Positions 1-11,640 of a stretch of 64,000 nucleotides of DNA are shown one piece after another. The notes below the pieces were generated by a model. It had not been told where the DNA came from and did no database searches. It saw only the letters and a list, made by a program, of their open reading frames with translations. Position 1 is the stretch's first letter, and each line of letters starts with the position of its first letter. The stretch lies in NCBI RefSeq assembly GCF_041296385.1, contig NC_091013.1, forward strand, positions 8,322,001 to 8,386,000, in the 5' to 3' direction. The DNA comes from Aphelocoma coerulescens. Lineage: Eukaryota; Chordata; Aves; Passeriformes; Corvidae. A program made the position numbers and the translations under genes.

Positions 1-709
1 AAACCCTGAAGAGCTGGGGTAGCAGTTTTCTGCCACTGTCAGGGGTTATGGCTGTCTGATGGGGTGGGAAGGAATACTACAAGAAAAGGAGGCTTAGGAA
101 TTTGCCTTGGGAACTTTGTAACCATGAATTGCATACACTGAATGCTCTCAGCACCATACCAAGCTTATAACAAGCACATGTAAAGGAATATACATTTATT
201 CTGCTTGTATTTCTTTCTTCAAAATGTGTTGCCATAAACCTGCTAGGCTTCTTAAAGCTTGGGATCCTGTTTGTTTAAGATGCTCTTTTCCTGCTGGAGA
301 TGTTCTTTAAGCTTCAGGCTGAGCACAGGGAGCTCAGGCAGTGAAGCTCTATACACCAGTCCCATCGATTCCTGCTATCATGCTGAGGAGAAAAATAAGA
401 TAATCTCACCAGACCCTGCTCATGTCACGAAAATGCATAGGCAAGACAGAGCACATGGAAAAGCACCTTGTTTCAGCACAAATATCCCCCTTGATTACGG
501 CAGGTTTCCATCCACAGGGACACCAGCTGCGTTGCTGGTCCCTGGGGTGAGGGGATATTTCTGGCATTGACAGCCCAGCTGTGGATGTTTGAGCAGGTCT
601 GGCCCATCCCAGCAGGAGTTTTCCCTGTGGGACTCTGTGTCTGACTGCAGTGAGTGGGAGCCAGAGCCTTCATGCTCAGGGGTAGTGATCTAGCACTGAG
701 GGAGTGAAG
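1..709. other. Intergenic DNA, nothing recognised
   Basis: Short open frames on both strands lack similarity or codon structure that I recognise. This is the downstream side of MID1IP1, which in mammals borders a large gene-poor interval. Confidence 0.7.
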
Positions 710-790
710 AATCACAGAACCACAGAATATTCTGAGCTGGAAGGAACCCACAAGAGTCCAACTCTTAAGCACCAGAGCAAACCCAGTGGG
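710..790 (-). mobile_element. CR1 LINE 3' tail fragment
   Basis: Reads AATCACAGAACCACAGAAT followed by GAGCTGGAAGGAACCCACA and an AGTCCAACTC box, the reverse complement of the CR1 3' end. Decayed CR1 sequence may extend to about 930. The minus-strand open frame at 473-841 runs through it and is not a gene. Confidence 0.75.
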
Positions 791-3700
791 CTGCCCCCAG
801 GCATGGGTCTCGCTCATACTTTGGAGGAAGTTTTCCCTCATCCAAACACACTCAGTGCAGGGATCTCACCAGCATTGCAGCAGGTAGGTCCCTCAATGCT
901 TGCCCCAGAAGCATTCAGGAAGTCAGCCCTTGTGTACAATGAACCCTTCTGAGGTTTGGGACCTGCTTTCTCCCAGGCATGGGACCAGCAGCCCATATGC
1001 CCCACGGAGCTTGCTCTCCCTTGACAGGCGGCCCATTGCTGATTTTTCTTTCTGGAAAGGAGCCTGATCAAGAATCTTGGTTTAAGCCTGGTTTCCAGGA
1101 AAAAGAAAAAAAATGCACAAGGTTTTACTCTGTGTATATACAAATGCATGGATCTCACTTACCAAATTTTGAATCCATCAGTCCAGCTCACCCAGGTTTG
1201 ACAAAGGAGTTGGTATTTCCAGCTGCACTTACCTGCTGGGCTAAGTGACCTTGGAGGCGGCACATGCCAGGGGACCTGGTGGAGTGTGCCACATTCCCCA
1301 CTGCACATTTCCCTCTTCTGGAAATCAGGGGCTGGAGGGACTGGGGCACAGACACGTGACTGTGTTTTACTGTCCTGCAGGGGGAGAGTAAATCTGTGGG
1401 ACCCAGGAATGGAGAGGCTTGGGGGGTTCGCAGTCCAGACACAGCCAGAGATACCTGACGTCTGCAGGTTTTGTGGGAACAGGCAGCTGGGTATTCATGC
1501 TCTCCCCAGGGAGAAGACTGAAGCATGAGGTCATGCTTTGTTGGCAGGGAACCCCAATGCCAGAGAAAACATGGAGACAGACCTCATAGTGCCCCAGGTT
1601 CAAGAAGAGCTTCAGCTGAAGCTTTCATTTCCTTAGATGTCAGGGTAATCCAACACCAAGACACAGATCTGTACCAAACCATCTGGTCATTAGCTCTTTT
1701 ACTTGCTATTTCCCATCTTCCCTACCCAGCCCCCAGCTTTCTCTCTGAGCCCACTCCACTCCTGGGGCATACAGCTTAAGAGGAAAGTATCTGCATAAAA
1801 TAATACCTTTTATAGTTTGAAGTTATATTCTGCCCTGCACATCTTCACATCTGCCACAGGTTTTTCTCAAGGTCTCAGCTCCACAGGCAGGACTCTCACA
1901 TCCCCTTGGATGTAAATCTGAAATCACAAAATTATCTCATGCATTTTTCTTTGCTCTGGTTTCAATCTCCCTTCCCTTTTCCAGCATACTTCCAATATAC
2001 AGAGCATGCTTCTCTGTGTTCATTTTCAACTATTTTCTATTTCCATTTTGGAATATTCCTTCTCCTTGCTCTCCCTTTTTGTCTGTCTTTTGTCTACCAG
2101 TCCTCCTTTCCTCCTTCTGTCCTATTTCAAAATCTTCCTGTGAGCCAAGCCTACTATCTGGAAAGAGTAATGCTGTCAACTTTAATAGGAGCTGAATTAA
2201 CTCCCACGGCTTTCATCTTCCCATCTTTTTTTTTTCCCTGCATCCTCTGTCTGCTCCCCGTCATCCCAGTTCTTGCTTCCATTTTCAACTTCTCTGGAAC
2301 TTACTTGAACTTTTCTTCCCATTACTTACCTCACACCCTTCTGCTCCAGCCCCTCCTTGAGTCTTTCCTCCATCTCACAGCAAACAATCTCCCTAATCTA
2401 CCATCTCCCCAGCTACTGAGCACTTCAGTCCACACCCACCACTGTTGTATGGGAGAAAATAGTACATATTAAGATTAGGATCGCTCTCTTGTTCCCTCCC
2501 CTTTCCTTCATAAACGATGCCAAAAAGGCTAGTGTGGGGTTTTGTTCAGTAGTTCTGCCTCTTCCTTCCCTGCCTCTCCCTAGCTCTCTTGGAGAAACAG
2601 AAAGCCAGGGATGTGGGTTACACAAAATCATAATTAGCCTGTTAAATACAGGAGAGATTTACTGTCTTGATTTCTCCCCCAGAACACGACATGAGGCCTG
2701 ATGTAACATCATCCAAATCCATGCAAGGACTGAAAAGTAACTCCACAAGGAGCAGGAACAGACCCCGGGGAGAAGAGATTGGCAGAGGATGTGTGGAAAA
2801 AAGAGAACTGGATGGGAGAGAGGACTGAAGAAGATGGGAATAAAAGGGAACATTAGAAGAAGCCCACATTACCTGACACATGATCTTCTCCCTTGTAATC
2901 AGGGTCTCCCTTGAAATCTGTATTTCACTGAAACAAATTGTCACTCCCTGGGAAAGTTGTTCTAGGTGGCTGATCTAGACAGTAGGGTAAAGGAGGATCC
3001 ACCCATCATGATCTCAGCTATTTCTTTCTTATAGTTCATAGGAAAGTCATTTCTCACAGCCACTGCTTCCCTCAAACTTCTGTACTACTCTGGGAAATGA
3101 AGCAGAAATGGGCAACTTTGTGCATCACCCAAACTAGATCACAGAAATACAAGCAGGTCCAAAAGGGATTCAGTAACCTTGACAATAACGAAAAGGACTG
3201 GATCCTCCTCCATTGTGCCCCCAAAACCAGGGGGAAAAGATAGTGAGAGATGTTTACTGGAGTACCTCCTTCTGTGGGGCCAGGAGGGAAAGGAAACAGA
3301 AATCAACATTAAAGGTTGAGAGATGTGAGCATCTCCTACCCTCTTCCTACATGAGAGAGAGAGCAGAGGAGATGAGAAGCGAGGATGAAAGCCTCTTCTA
3401 GGTTTTCCTGGGCTGTAAAACATCTGCCTGGGAAAAACAGTACAGCTTAGGGTCGCTATGGGAGCAACATGGGGAGCAGAGGACTGAATCTAGCTCTGAG
3501 ATATCTTCAGAGATTTCTTCAGTTCCTCAGTGGAAGAGGGTGAAAGGTGAAGTAAATCTACATCCATGGTTTAGAAAACATGCTTCCAGCCCTGGAAGTT
3601 TGTCTAGGCTGCTGCAGGCAGGCACTTCTCGAAAACACAGGGGCTAAATGTAAAAAACGCAGACAGGAAAACCACCCCAAGCTGCTAAACAGCTTCCCTG

Positions 3701-4646
3701 AGAAGGAAAAGGAAAGAGACAGGAAGAAAGAGAATATGCAGAAAGAGAAAGAAGGAAAAAAACCAAGGTCATAAAAAATTTAATTCAAAATCTCTTAATT
3801 CACAAAAATTCAAATCAGCTATGTTACGTTAAGTAAATTGTCCTAGCAAGTTAGAACTGCCTTGACTTGCCTTATCTAGACACCACAGCTCTTTAAGTGC
3901 ATCAGCAGTAAATTATGTGCATTTGCCATGATGTTCTTGCAATAAGAATTAGGTTTCTGCAGGTTTTAGTTCTTCTTTCCCATAGCAGGAGCTGAGATGG
4001 AAATGATGAACAACTTTGTTCATATGCTACTCACCATTTCCCCTTCCTTGATTACCCAAACTTTCTACTGCAGGCAGTGTAATTAGCAGCCCTTTCTGCC
4101 ATACTGAGGCTTTGCAGCAGGTACATGACACCAGCTCATGTCCCAGTCTCAGCCCGTAACGCTGAATTAATGTGGTGTGGTTTTCCACGGACTTCCATAA
4201 CTGCAGGGAGATATCTGCAGGGAGGAAAAGACAATAATTCCATGTCCATTCAGATGAATTACAACCCCAAAAGAATATTTGGAAACTTGCTTGCAAAAGT
4301 CAGCAGACTTGAGAAACAGCAGTGCATAGTTTGTGAAGAGAGATAATGATGTTGATTGTCACTAGAAGGAAAATGACTGCAGTATAAATAATGCAAGAGG
4401 GAAGGAAGAAGGGGCAGATGAAAATAACATATTATTGGTCATAATCAATAACAATCATCATACAGTTTTTATGAGAACCTATCCTCCTGGAATAGGTGAA
4501 GGCATAGGAGTGTACCTCAGTAGCCTAAAAATTAGAATGTTAAAGAGAAGTAAAGCAGACCATGTTTTTACCACTTGTCAAGTAAAACACGGCATGTTCC
4601 TGAGTAATTAAGGCACTATGTCTGCTGGCAAAGTGTGCAGAGCATA

Positions 4647-4678
4647 ATACTGTCATCTGTATATACTGTCATCTGTAT
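4647..4678 (+). repeat. Exact 16-bp tandem duplication
   Basis: ATACTGTCATCTGTAT occurs twice in direct succession without mismatch. Confidence 0.95.
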
Positions 4679-7600
4679 ATTGAGGGAACTCAGATCTGCC
4701 AATTCAGAGAAAGTGGGGCTTTCTAGAAATTAGTAATTTCATCCTATTAATAATGAAAGGACTCTTCTCTCTTTCCTGAAAGAGCATTTCCTCATTTTGG
4801 GTCGATTTCTTGAGGAATCCCCCCACATCAAACTTCAACCTGAAGAACTTTTGCCTAACAGTTCTGGTGACTGGCTGTGTCAGAGAGCACAGTTTAGGAG
4901 GCATCCTCAGAAAAGCCTTTACCTGATAAATTCCTCAAGTGGCAGAGATTATCTTTTTCCTAGAGCCCCCAAACTGCCTTTCCCTGCTGCACTGCACCAG
5001 TGACAGGTCATGCCTTTTGTTCTCTGTGCACCTCAGGGTGCTTGCCTTTCCTTTCCTTTCCCTCTGTAAAAGCATCTTGATTTTCTAGTGGAAACTGAAG
5101 GATACTTACATGTTTTATTACATCCATGAAACTCACAAATAATGGAAGAGATCTTTAAAATGCATTTGTGTTTCCTCTGCAGAGAAAACTGAGAGGACTG
5201 AGGTCAAAGACAACTTACCATCTCTCCAACATTAGTCAATGTGAGGCATCCATACTTAGCTTTGCTTCACATCCTTTGGTATTCTCATTCCTAAACACTT
5301 ATATTTGCTACCTTGAAGCTGGAGCAAAGGTGACCCACTCTCCTGCCTTTAAAGGCAATTTGGAAAAAGGGAAGACATTGCTGTGCAACAGAAAGGATGA
5401 CTTGGCAGTAGATGCTCTGCCAGCATGAGTCATGCTGCTTTCCTAGGAAGGGGATCTTACCATGCACTGGACATGCACCAGATCACTTTTTATTAAAATT
5501 CAAAATACTGTCCTGTAAACCATGCACTGACTCAGTGACATTCAGGATAACTGAGTGGAAGGAAGACAGTGTACAGCTTAGCCAACAGAGACTGAACGAT
5601 CAAGCACCCTAGGTAGTCACATTGTGTTCCCCTCAATATGCTCTGACAGTCCACAGACAGCTGGTTGGTCATATGGTGCCAGTCTCTTTTCCCTGCAGAA
5701 TTCTAGCTGCTACATGATATTAAAAGGAGCAGGAAGGAAGGGAAATCTCTTCTTAAAATAATGTATACAAACAATAGCTGCATCAATGCAGATGGAAGGG
5801 GATTCTGTCCAAAACACACAGTCAAAAGCAGCAAGTGCTTCAGAGTCTGACAGCCAGTCTCTCCTGATCTTGACTTTCATGGAGAAAGCCACTGCACCTG
5901 GAGGTGTCTCCTGAGAGCTGAGTCAGGGGAGGAGGAGGAGGGAGTTGGTGTGGTAGCCCCAAAAGCCCAGCCCTTGATGCAGAGGGCGGCTCTCACTGCC
6001 ACCAACGTCATCAACATCCTCCCCCTGTGTGACTGTGTGATTCAGGCCATGGGGCCCTCAGCCACGTCTCTGATGGGAACTCTTCTCCAGAGTTGTCTGG
6101 GTAAGTCATTACACACATGCAGACCAAAAGGGCACTGTGGACATCAAGGCATCTTCCTCATCCTACGTGGTGACTCCAGGTCAGATGAGGGCATTCTCAT
6201 ACTTTCCATTCTCTGTATGAAGGAAAGCTGGGCAGAAAGGTTGGAGGAACACTGTGCATTAGCACTATTGTTCCCACTGCGGTGGATGCCTTTCTGCTTC
6301 TCCTTCTCATGAAAGCAGCATCTTCTGGCAAAATCAAATTCCCTCCTACTCTTTCCTGGTGGTACAGGCTCCTGCCTGCAACCTCCTGTGTTTTCCAGGT
6401 GGCTGCTTGTCTTGGGGTGACTTTCTGATGTGTATCCCATATCGCTGCCCTATGCCCAGAATTAATTTTGTGCCTTTCTATGCCTTTAAACTGAGCCTGA
6501 GAGGGGGAAGGAAAAACTGAGCAAAACTTTCGCAAAGCAGTTTGCAGCTTGTTCAAGGTCACACAGAGATAGTGACTTTTTTTTTCCTCAGCTGTGGCAA
6601 GGAAGCGAGGAGGCACCTGGCCTGCTGCTTTCCAGTCAGCTTTTGGCCAGTTGTTCAGTTTCCCTTTCTCTGGAGAGAGAGACTGAGAGTTGAACTTTTT
6701 TTTTCCCTTCTCTGGAATTCCGAGTTTTCTCCCTTTGCTACTGGAATGCTTCAACCTCAGAGCACCTCAGGAGGACTTTCCACCAGGCACAGAGGGCCTG
6801 GCCCTGGGCCAAGCCCCAGCTCCGAGGAGACCAAAGGGAGGACTCGAACACTTTCCCAGGTTTTTTCTCCACAGCGAAAGATTTTATTATTTAGCATTAT
6901 TCTCCTTTTCCTGTGTATTTGTTAAATAAATAGTTTTTATCTCCTTCACTTTCCTTTGCGGAAAATTTATTTTTCCCGAACCTGGTGGGGGAGGGATGGT
7001 GATCTGCCTTCTCTCAGAGGATATATTTCTAAATTTGGGCCAAACTGGAACACTGCTCTAAGAGCAGGGAGGGAATGGAGGCAGAGAGTCAGAGTAGGGC
7101 ATGACAAGGCTCCAGTGCCACAGGGAGGGTATGAGAGGGACGCTGGCTGGGAAAGCCATTGCCATGCAGTGCTACCTACCCAAAGGAGAGAATTAGGCAA
7201 AATTTGCTGGGAGAAGCTGCCTTCCTTTGCTCTTCGTCCATGATGTTGCAGCAACAGCAATGGAAAATCTTACCTTGCACAGTGATGTGGAGGCAAGAGA
7301 AGAAGTCTGGTTGTTCCTGTACTGCAGCCAGATCCTACCTCCTGCAGAAGGCGAGGTGAGCCAGAGGAGAGAACTGTGCCAAAATCTGCACTCCACTAAA
7401 CCACAGCTCCCATGAGAAATGGTTTTAGCTTTTGTAGTGGTCTCATAGCATGTCTGCTGAGAAGGGCTCCCCACAAAATACTCTGCCTTTTTACCCACTG
7501 GCACCTTTGAGGGGTAACAGAGACCTTATTGAAGCTTCAAGTAGCTTCAAGTTCACCTCTCAAGGTTTCTTTAAGAGTGGTTCAAGTCAATTCAGGAGCA

Positions 7601-7984
7601 ACCTGCTCTCCTGGCTCTCAGTCTTCTGGTCACAGCTTTATTTTGTATGGCATCCTTTAATTAGAGAGCAAGAGAGACCTTGTGCCCAGGGCACTCCCAG
7701 GGAGAGCAAGTCCTGGGCTCCCATCCCTGCATCAAGGCCTGGGACTTGGCATGTGTCAGTGCCTGCACACAAAATGAACCAGGGCTCCTGTTGCCCCTTG
7801 CTCTTTCCCTCACACACAATTCAAAAGTATTAAACCCTTTCACATCAAGCAAAATTGCTGCCACGGTGTAGTCAGCATTGTTGTGCCATGGAATCTCGTA
7901 GGTGTTCTCTGGGAAGCTGGGACACCAGCAGAGGCGGGATGGCAGCAGCGCTGTTGGCTGTGCCCTGAAGGAGCTGAGGGTCTC

Positions 7985-8080
7985 GCTCTTAAACTCCGTG
8001 TGGGAGCATCTCTTCTTGGCCATGGCTCTTAAACTCCGAGACCTCTTAAACTCTCATGGCCTCCTTGGCCATGGCCACCA
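7985..8080 (+). repeat. Local interspersed duplications beside a CpG-rich patch
   Basis: GCTCTTAAACTCCG occurs exactly at 7985-7998 and 8025-8038, with a third partial copy (CTCTTAAACTCT) from 8043. CTTGGCCATGGC occurs at 8015-8026 and 8064-8075. The pattern suggests imperfect tandem duplication with a unit of 40-50 bp. Confidence 0.75.
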
Positions 8081-10479
8081 CGAGGGGACGGAGGCAGCCA
8101 AGAGCCGGCGGGGTGAGGGGTGAGCTCAGCCTCCGCAGTGCTTGCCCCAGGCGGGTCGTGGCGAGTGTCCCGGCTGCCAGGAGGGCGGCGTGGGGACCCG
8201 GCACTGCCTCCTTAGGGACTGCAGGCTCTGGCACGAGGAGCCGGCGCCAGGCAGAGGTGGCACATCTGTGCTCGTCCTGCCCGGGACGTCAGCCCCGAGC
8301 AGCCGCCAGTTTCAGTGATACTGAAACTCATCAGCATACCAACCTCTTCTGAAGATGGGACTCAGATGACACTTTCACAACACGCTTAATCCAATCCACT
8401 TGGAAGTGGCTGCCAAGAGGGGAGGTCCCACTCAGCCTTCTGGCAGCCCGTTCCCAACCCTTCCTCCAACACCAGCCTGCAGCTATTGCAGCTACACCTT
8501 CTGCCGAATGAGGGAATTAGTACAGCTGAAAGATTTTTTCCTCTGCTAATTTTGATCTGGATCAGCTCCTTAAGTCTGGTAACTCCATTGCTTGCATGAG
8601 TGCTGGTGCCAGCACAACAGAACCAGGGAGTTCATGGGGCTGGGATGGGGGTCAGGGGACAGGACAGAACCAGCCCTCTTGGCACGGCCTAAGCTTAAAC
8701 CAGCCAAGAAATAGTCACTGCTGCGTCTTAAAATAAAAAAACCCTTCAAAAATAATGATTGTGTTCTTAGTTTGGTTATTGAAATTAAGGCTTTCATGAC
8801 TGTATTCACCTGGATGAGGAATTATTTTAGTCTTTGCTAAATACCATATACCAATACCAGTGAAAGCGGATAGAAACCTACTGCCTGTTTCATTACAATC
8901 AGACTTCTCAACTTCTATAAATGAGGCATTTTTTTTTTTTGCATCCCACTGAACTTGAACACAAAAGCCAACATCAGAAATGCAAAGGCCATGATCTGCC
9001 AGCTCCCCTAGTTTAACTTGTCTCTGTTCAGGCTTGCTACAGGGTGTGTTTTCCTCTCAGTGTGCGATGCTACAGTTAATACAAATGGCAATTACTAGGG
9101 CACGTCAAAAGAGGAGCACTGCACACATTAGCAACAGAAAACAGCTTTCTGCATTGTTGGCTCTGCCTTCAAAACAGCTATTTAGACACTGGTATTTCTC
9201 AAAGTATGGATTGGTGATCAATCATCACTACTGAAACTTTTTAAAAAAGAAAAGTGCCTCCACATAAAAAACAGCAGGTTAATAAAAGAAGCCAAGTTTA
9301 ATTACAAAATTCAGACAATAAAATACCATGAAATCACCTAATACTCCTATTATTAGTAATTGCAGTTCAGTTCAAAGCTGAGAGCTGTCTGGGTGACAAA
9401 ATGAGCTTGGTTTTCCAGGAATTTCAGGGAGGAAAATTCTCAGAGAGGTGAGAAAAGGAATTGGGAAGGACACATACTGGTTATGGGGTGAGAAAACTCC
9501 CCACTGCTATTCTCCCTTCCAAACACTGTACAACCTGGTGTAAATCCCTGAAGTAATGGTTCACCTTTCATCCATCTCCCTGGTCCAGCACATACACCAA
9601 TGACCAAGAAAGCAATCCCAAAGCACAGGGGCTGCCATGCTGCTGTGCTGTACTCTGGACCTCGGCTTTAGGCATTCTGCCCACCTTCTCAGTTCAAATA
9701 CACATGAAAAGGGAGATGCACTTAAAAGGGTTCAGCTAAAGTGTCTAAAGTTTTGTGTCTGGGCCTGTGGGATATTGACCCTGCTGTTTGTATCCCAAAG
9801 TTGCTAAGATAAAACAGGCCAGAACTAAAAGACAGCATCATATTAGAATCGGATGTATGTAGATATACATGATTAAAAGATACAACTGATACTATGAGAG
9901 ACCTTACAAATAGGGGGCAAACTCATTCACTGTTTTGTGATTTAACACAGAGGCACCTGCTTTCTCTGTAACTTCTTCAAGCTTCTTCTGTGCCATGCCT
10001 TCCAGAACAAAATTCAAAAGCACAAAAACTGGAAGGTGTTTTCCTCATTCTATCACTCCAGGTCAAATAAGGATGTTTGAACAGGGAGGGAATATTACTT
10101 TTTACAAAGAGTGCCTATTCTGGTAGTTGGCTACCAACAAAAAGGTATACAATTACTGCACCCCTATTTGCAAATTTCCTTTTGGAAAGGAGTTTATAGC
10201 TTCATTCCTTAAAACTAATTTTGACCCAAACTTGTCATGCACGTCCGTGGTCTGGAAAAAAAATTATTTTGTAACATTAGAACTAACACATTCAGGTATT
10301 TCTGCTTGTTTAGGGATGACAATGACAAATAACAGAAAAGTGCATGCAAAGCTGGAGATGCTTTTGCAATGCTCACCTTGATTACACTTCCCTCACATTT
10401 TATAGCAGGTTATAACCCACTGTGCTTTTCTTTTTTCCTTGCGTGTGTTATCACTTAAGATCTTTGGAAGCAACTGAGG

Positions 10480-11640
10480 TCACGTGCATGAAATTGTGCA
10501 AAGCATTTGACACTGTCCCACACAAGATCCTTGTCTCTAAACTAGAGAGACATGGATTTGATGGGTGCACAACTCCATGGATAAAGAACTGGCTGGTTGG
10601 TTGCACCCATAGAGTTGTGGTCAGTGGCTCGATGTCCAAGTGCAGGGCAGTGACCAGTGGTGCTCCTTGGGTGTCAGTACTGGGACCGGCGCTGTTCAGC
10701 ACCTTTGCTGGTGACATGGACAGTGGGACTGAGGCATGCTCAGCAAGTTTGCCAATGACACCAAGCTGTGGGTGTGGTCCACATGCTGGAGGGAAGGGGT
10801 GCCATCCAGAGGGACCTGGACAGGCTTGAGAGGTGGATCTGTGTGAACCCTGTGAATTTCAACAGTGTCAAGCACAAGGTCCTGCATGTGGGCCAGAGCC
10901 ATCCCAAGGACAGACAGACACAGGCTGGGTGGAGAATGGGTTGAGAGCAGCCCTGAGGAGAACAGCTTGAGGATGTTGTTTGATGAAAAGCTTGACATGA
11001 TCCACCAATTTGTGCTCACAGCCCAGAAAGTCAAATGTGTCCTGGGCTGCGTCCCAAGATGCAGGTCATGGGTGATTCTTCCCCTCTATGCTGCTGTCAC
11101 GAGACCCCACCTGCAGTGCTGCATCCAGCCCTGGGGTCCCTAACATAGGAGGGAAGTGGACCTGCTGGAGCGAGCGCAGAGAAGATCACAAAGGTGATCA
11201 GAGGTGCTGGAGCACCTTTCCTAAGAAGACAGGCTGAGAGGATTGGGATTGTTCAGCCTGCAGAAGGGAAGGCTCCAGGGAGACCTTACAGCAGCCTTCT
11301 GGTACCTAAAGAGGGCTACAAGAAAGCTGGGGAGTGACTTTGGACATGGGCATGTACAGATAGGACAGCAGGAAATGGGTTCAAACTCAAAGAAAGTAGG
11401 TTTAGATTAGATATCAGGAAGAAATTTTTTACTGTGAGCATGGCAAGGCACTGGAACAGGTTGCCCAGAGAAGATGTGGATGCCCCATCCCTGGAAATGT
11501 TCAGGGCCAGAGTGGATGGGAACTGAGCAACCTGAGCTAGCAGAAGGTGTCTCTGCCCATGGCAAGGGGGCTGGAAATACACGATTGTTAAGGTGTCTTC
11601 TTACCCAATTCTGTTTCTGTGATCTCTGAGCTCCTTGGAG
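10480..11640 (+). mobile_element. CR1 LINE, 5'-truncated, with decayed reverse transcriptase and 3' end
   Basis: Begins inside the reverse transcriptase domain: KAFDTVPHKILVSKLERHGF is a hallmark CR1 stretch, followed by a NGSMSKW-like motif (here SGSMSKC) and a degraded SVLGP block. The catalytic FADD box survives as FAND in another frame near 10747. Later fragments carry the DEKLDM and VTRPHLQCCIQPWGP motifs, and the typical CR1 3' region (a GGAAGAAATT-like stretch, TGGAACAGGTTGCCCAGAGAA, GATGCCCCATCCCTGGAA) runs to about 11.63 kb. Frameshifts and stops show it is dead. About 1.15 kb of a roughly 4.5-kb element remains. Confidence 0.9.

Larger units (their letters stand above)
791..10479. 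other. Intergenic DNA, gene-free
   Basis: Holds a pyrimidine-rich segment (about 1.93-2.41 kb), the 16-bp tandem duplication, a CpG-rich patch (about 7.9-8.3 kb) and ordinary AT-rich sequence. A short MIR-like core (GTTCAAGGTCACACAGAGAT) near 6550 is too brief to call. No exon was recognised. Confidence 0.7.

Noticed and set aside
1906..2472. 188-residue hydrophobic plus-strand frame resembling a membrane protein
   Set aside because: The stretch is pyrimidine-rich, which yields Phe/Leu/Ser/Pro codons by composition; no recognisable family and no splice or promoter context.
10422..10829. 135-residue plus-strand frame as a host gene
   Set aside because: It is the reverse transcriptase of a decayed CR1 element, with the catalytic block shifted to another frame.
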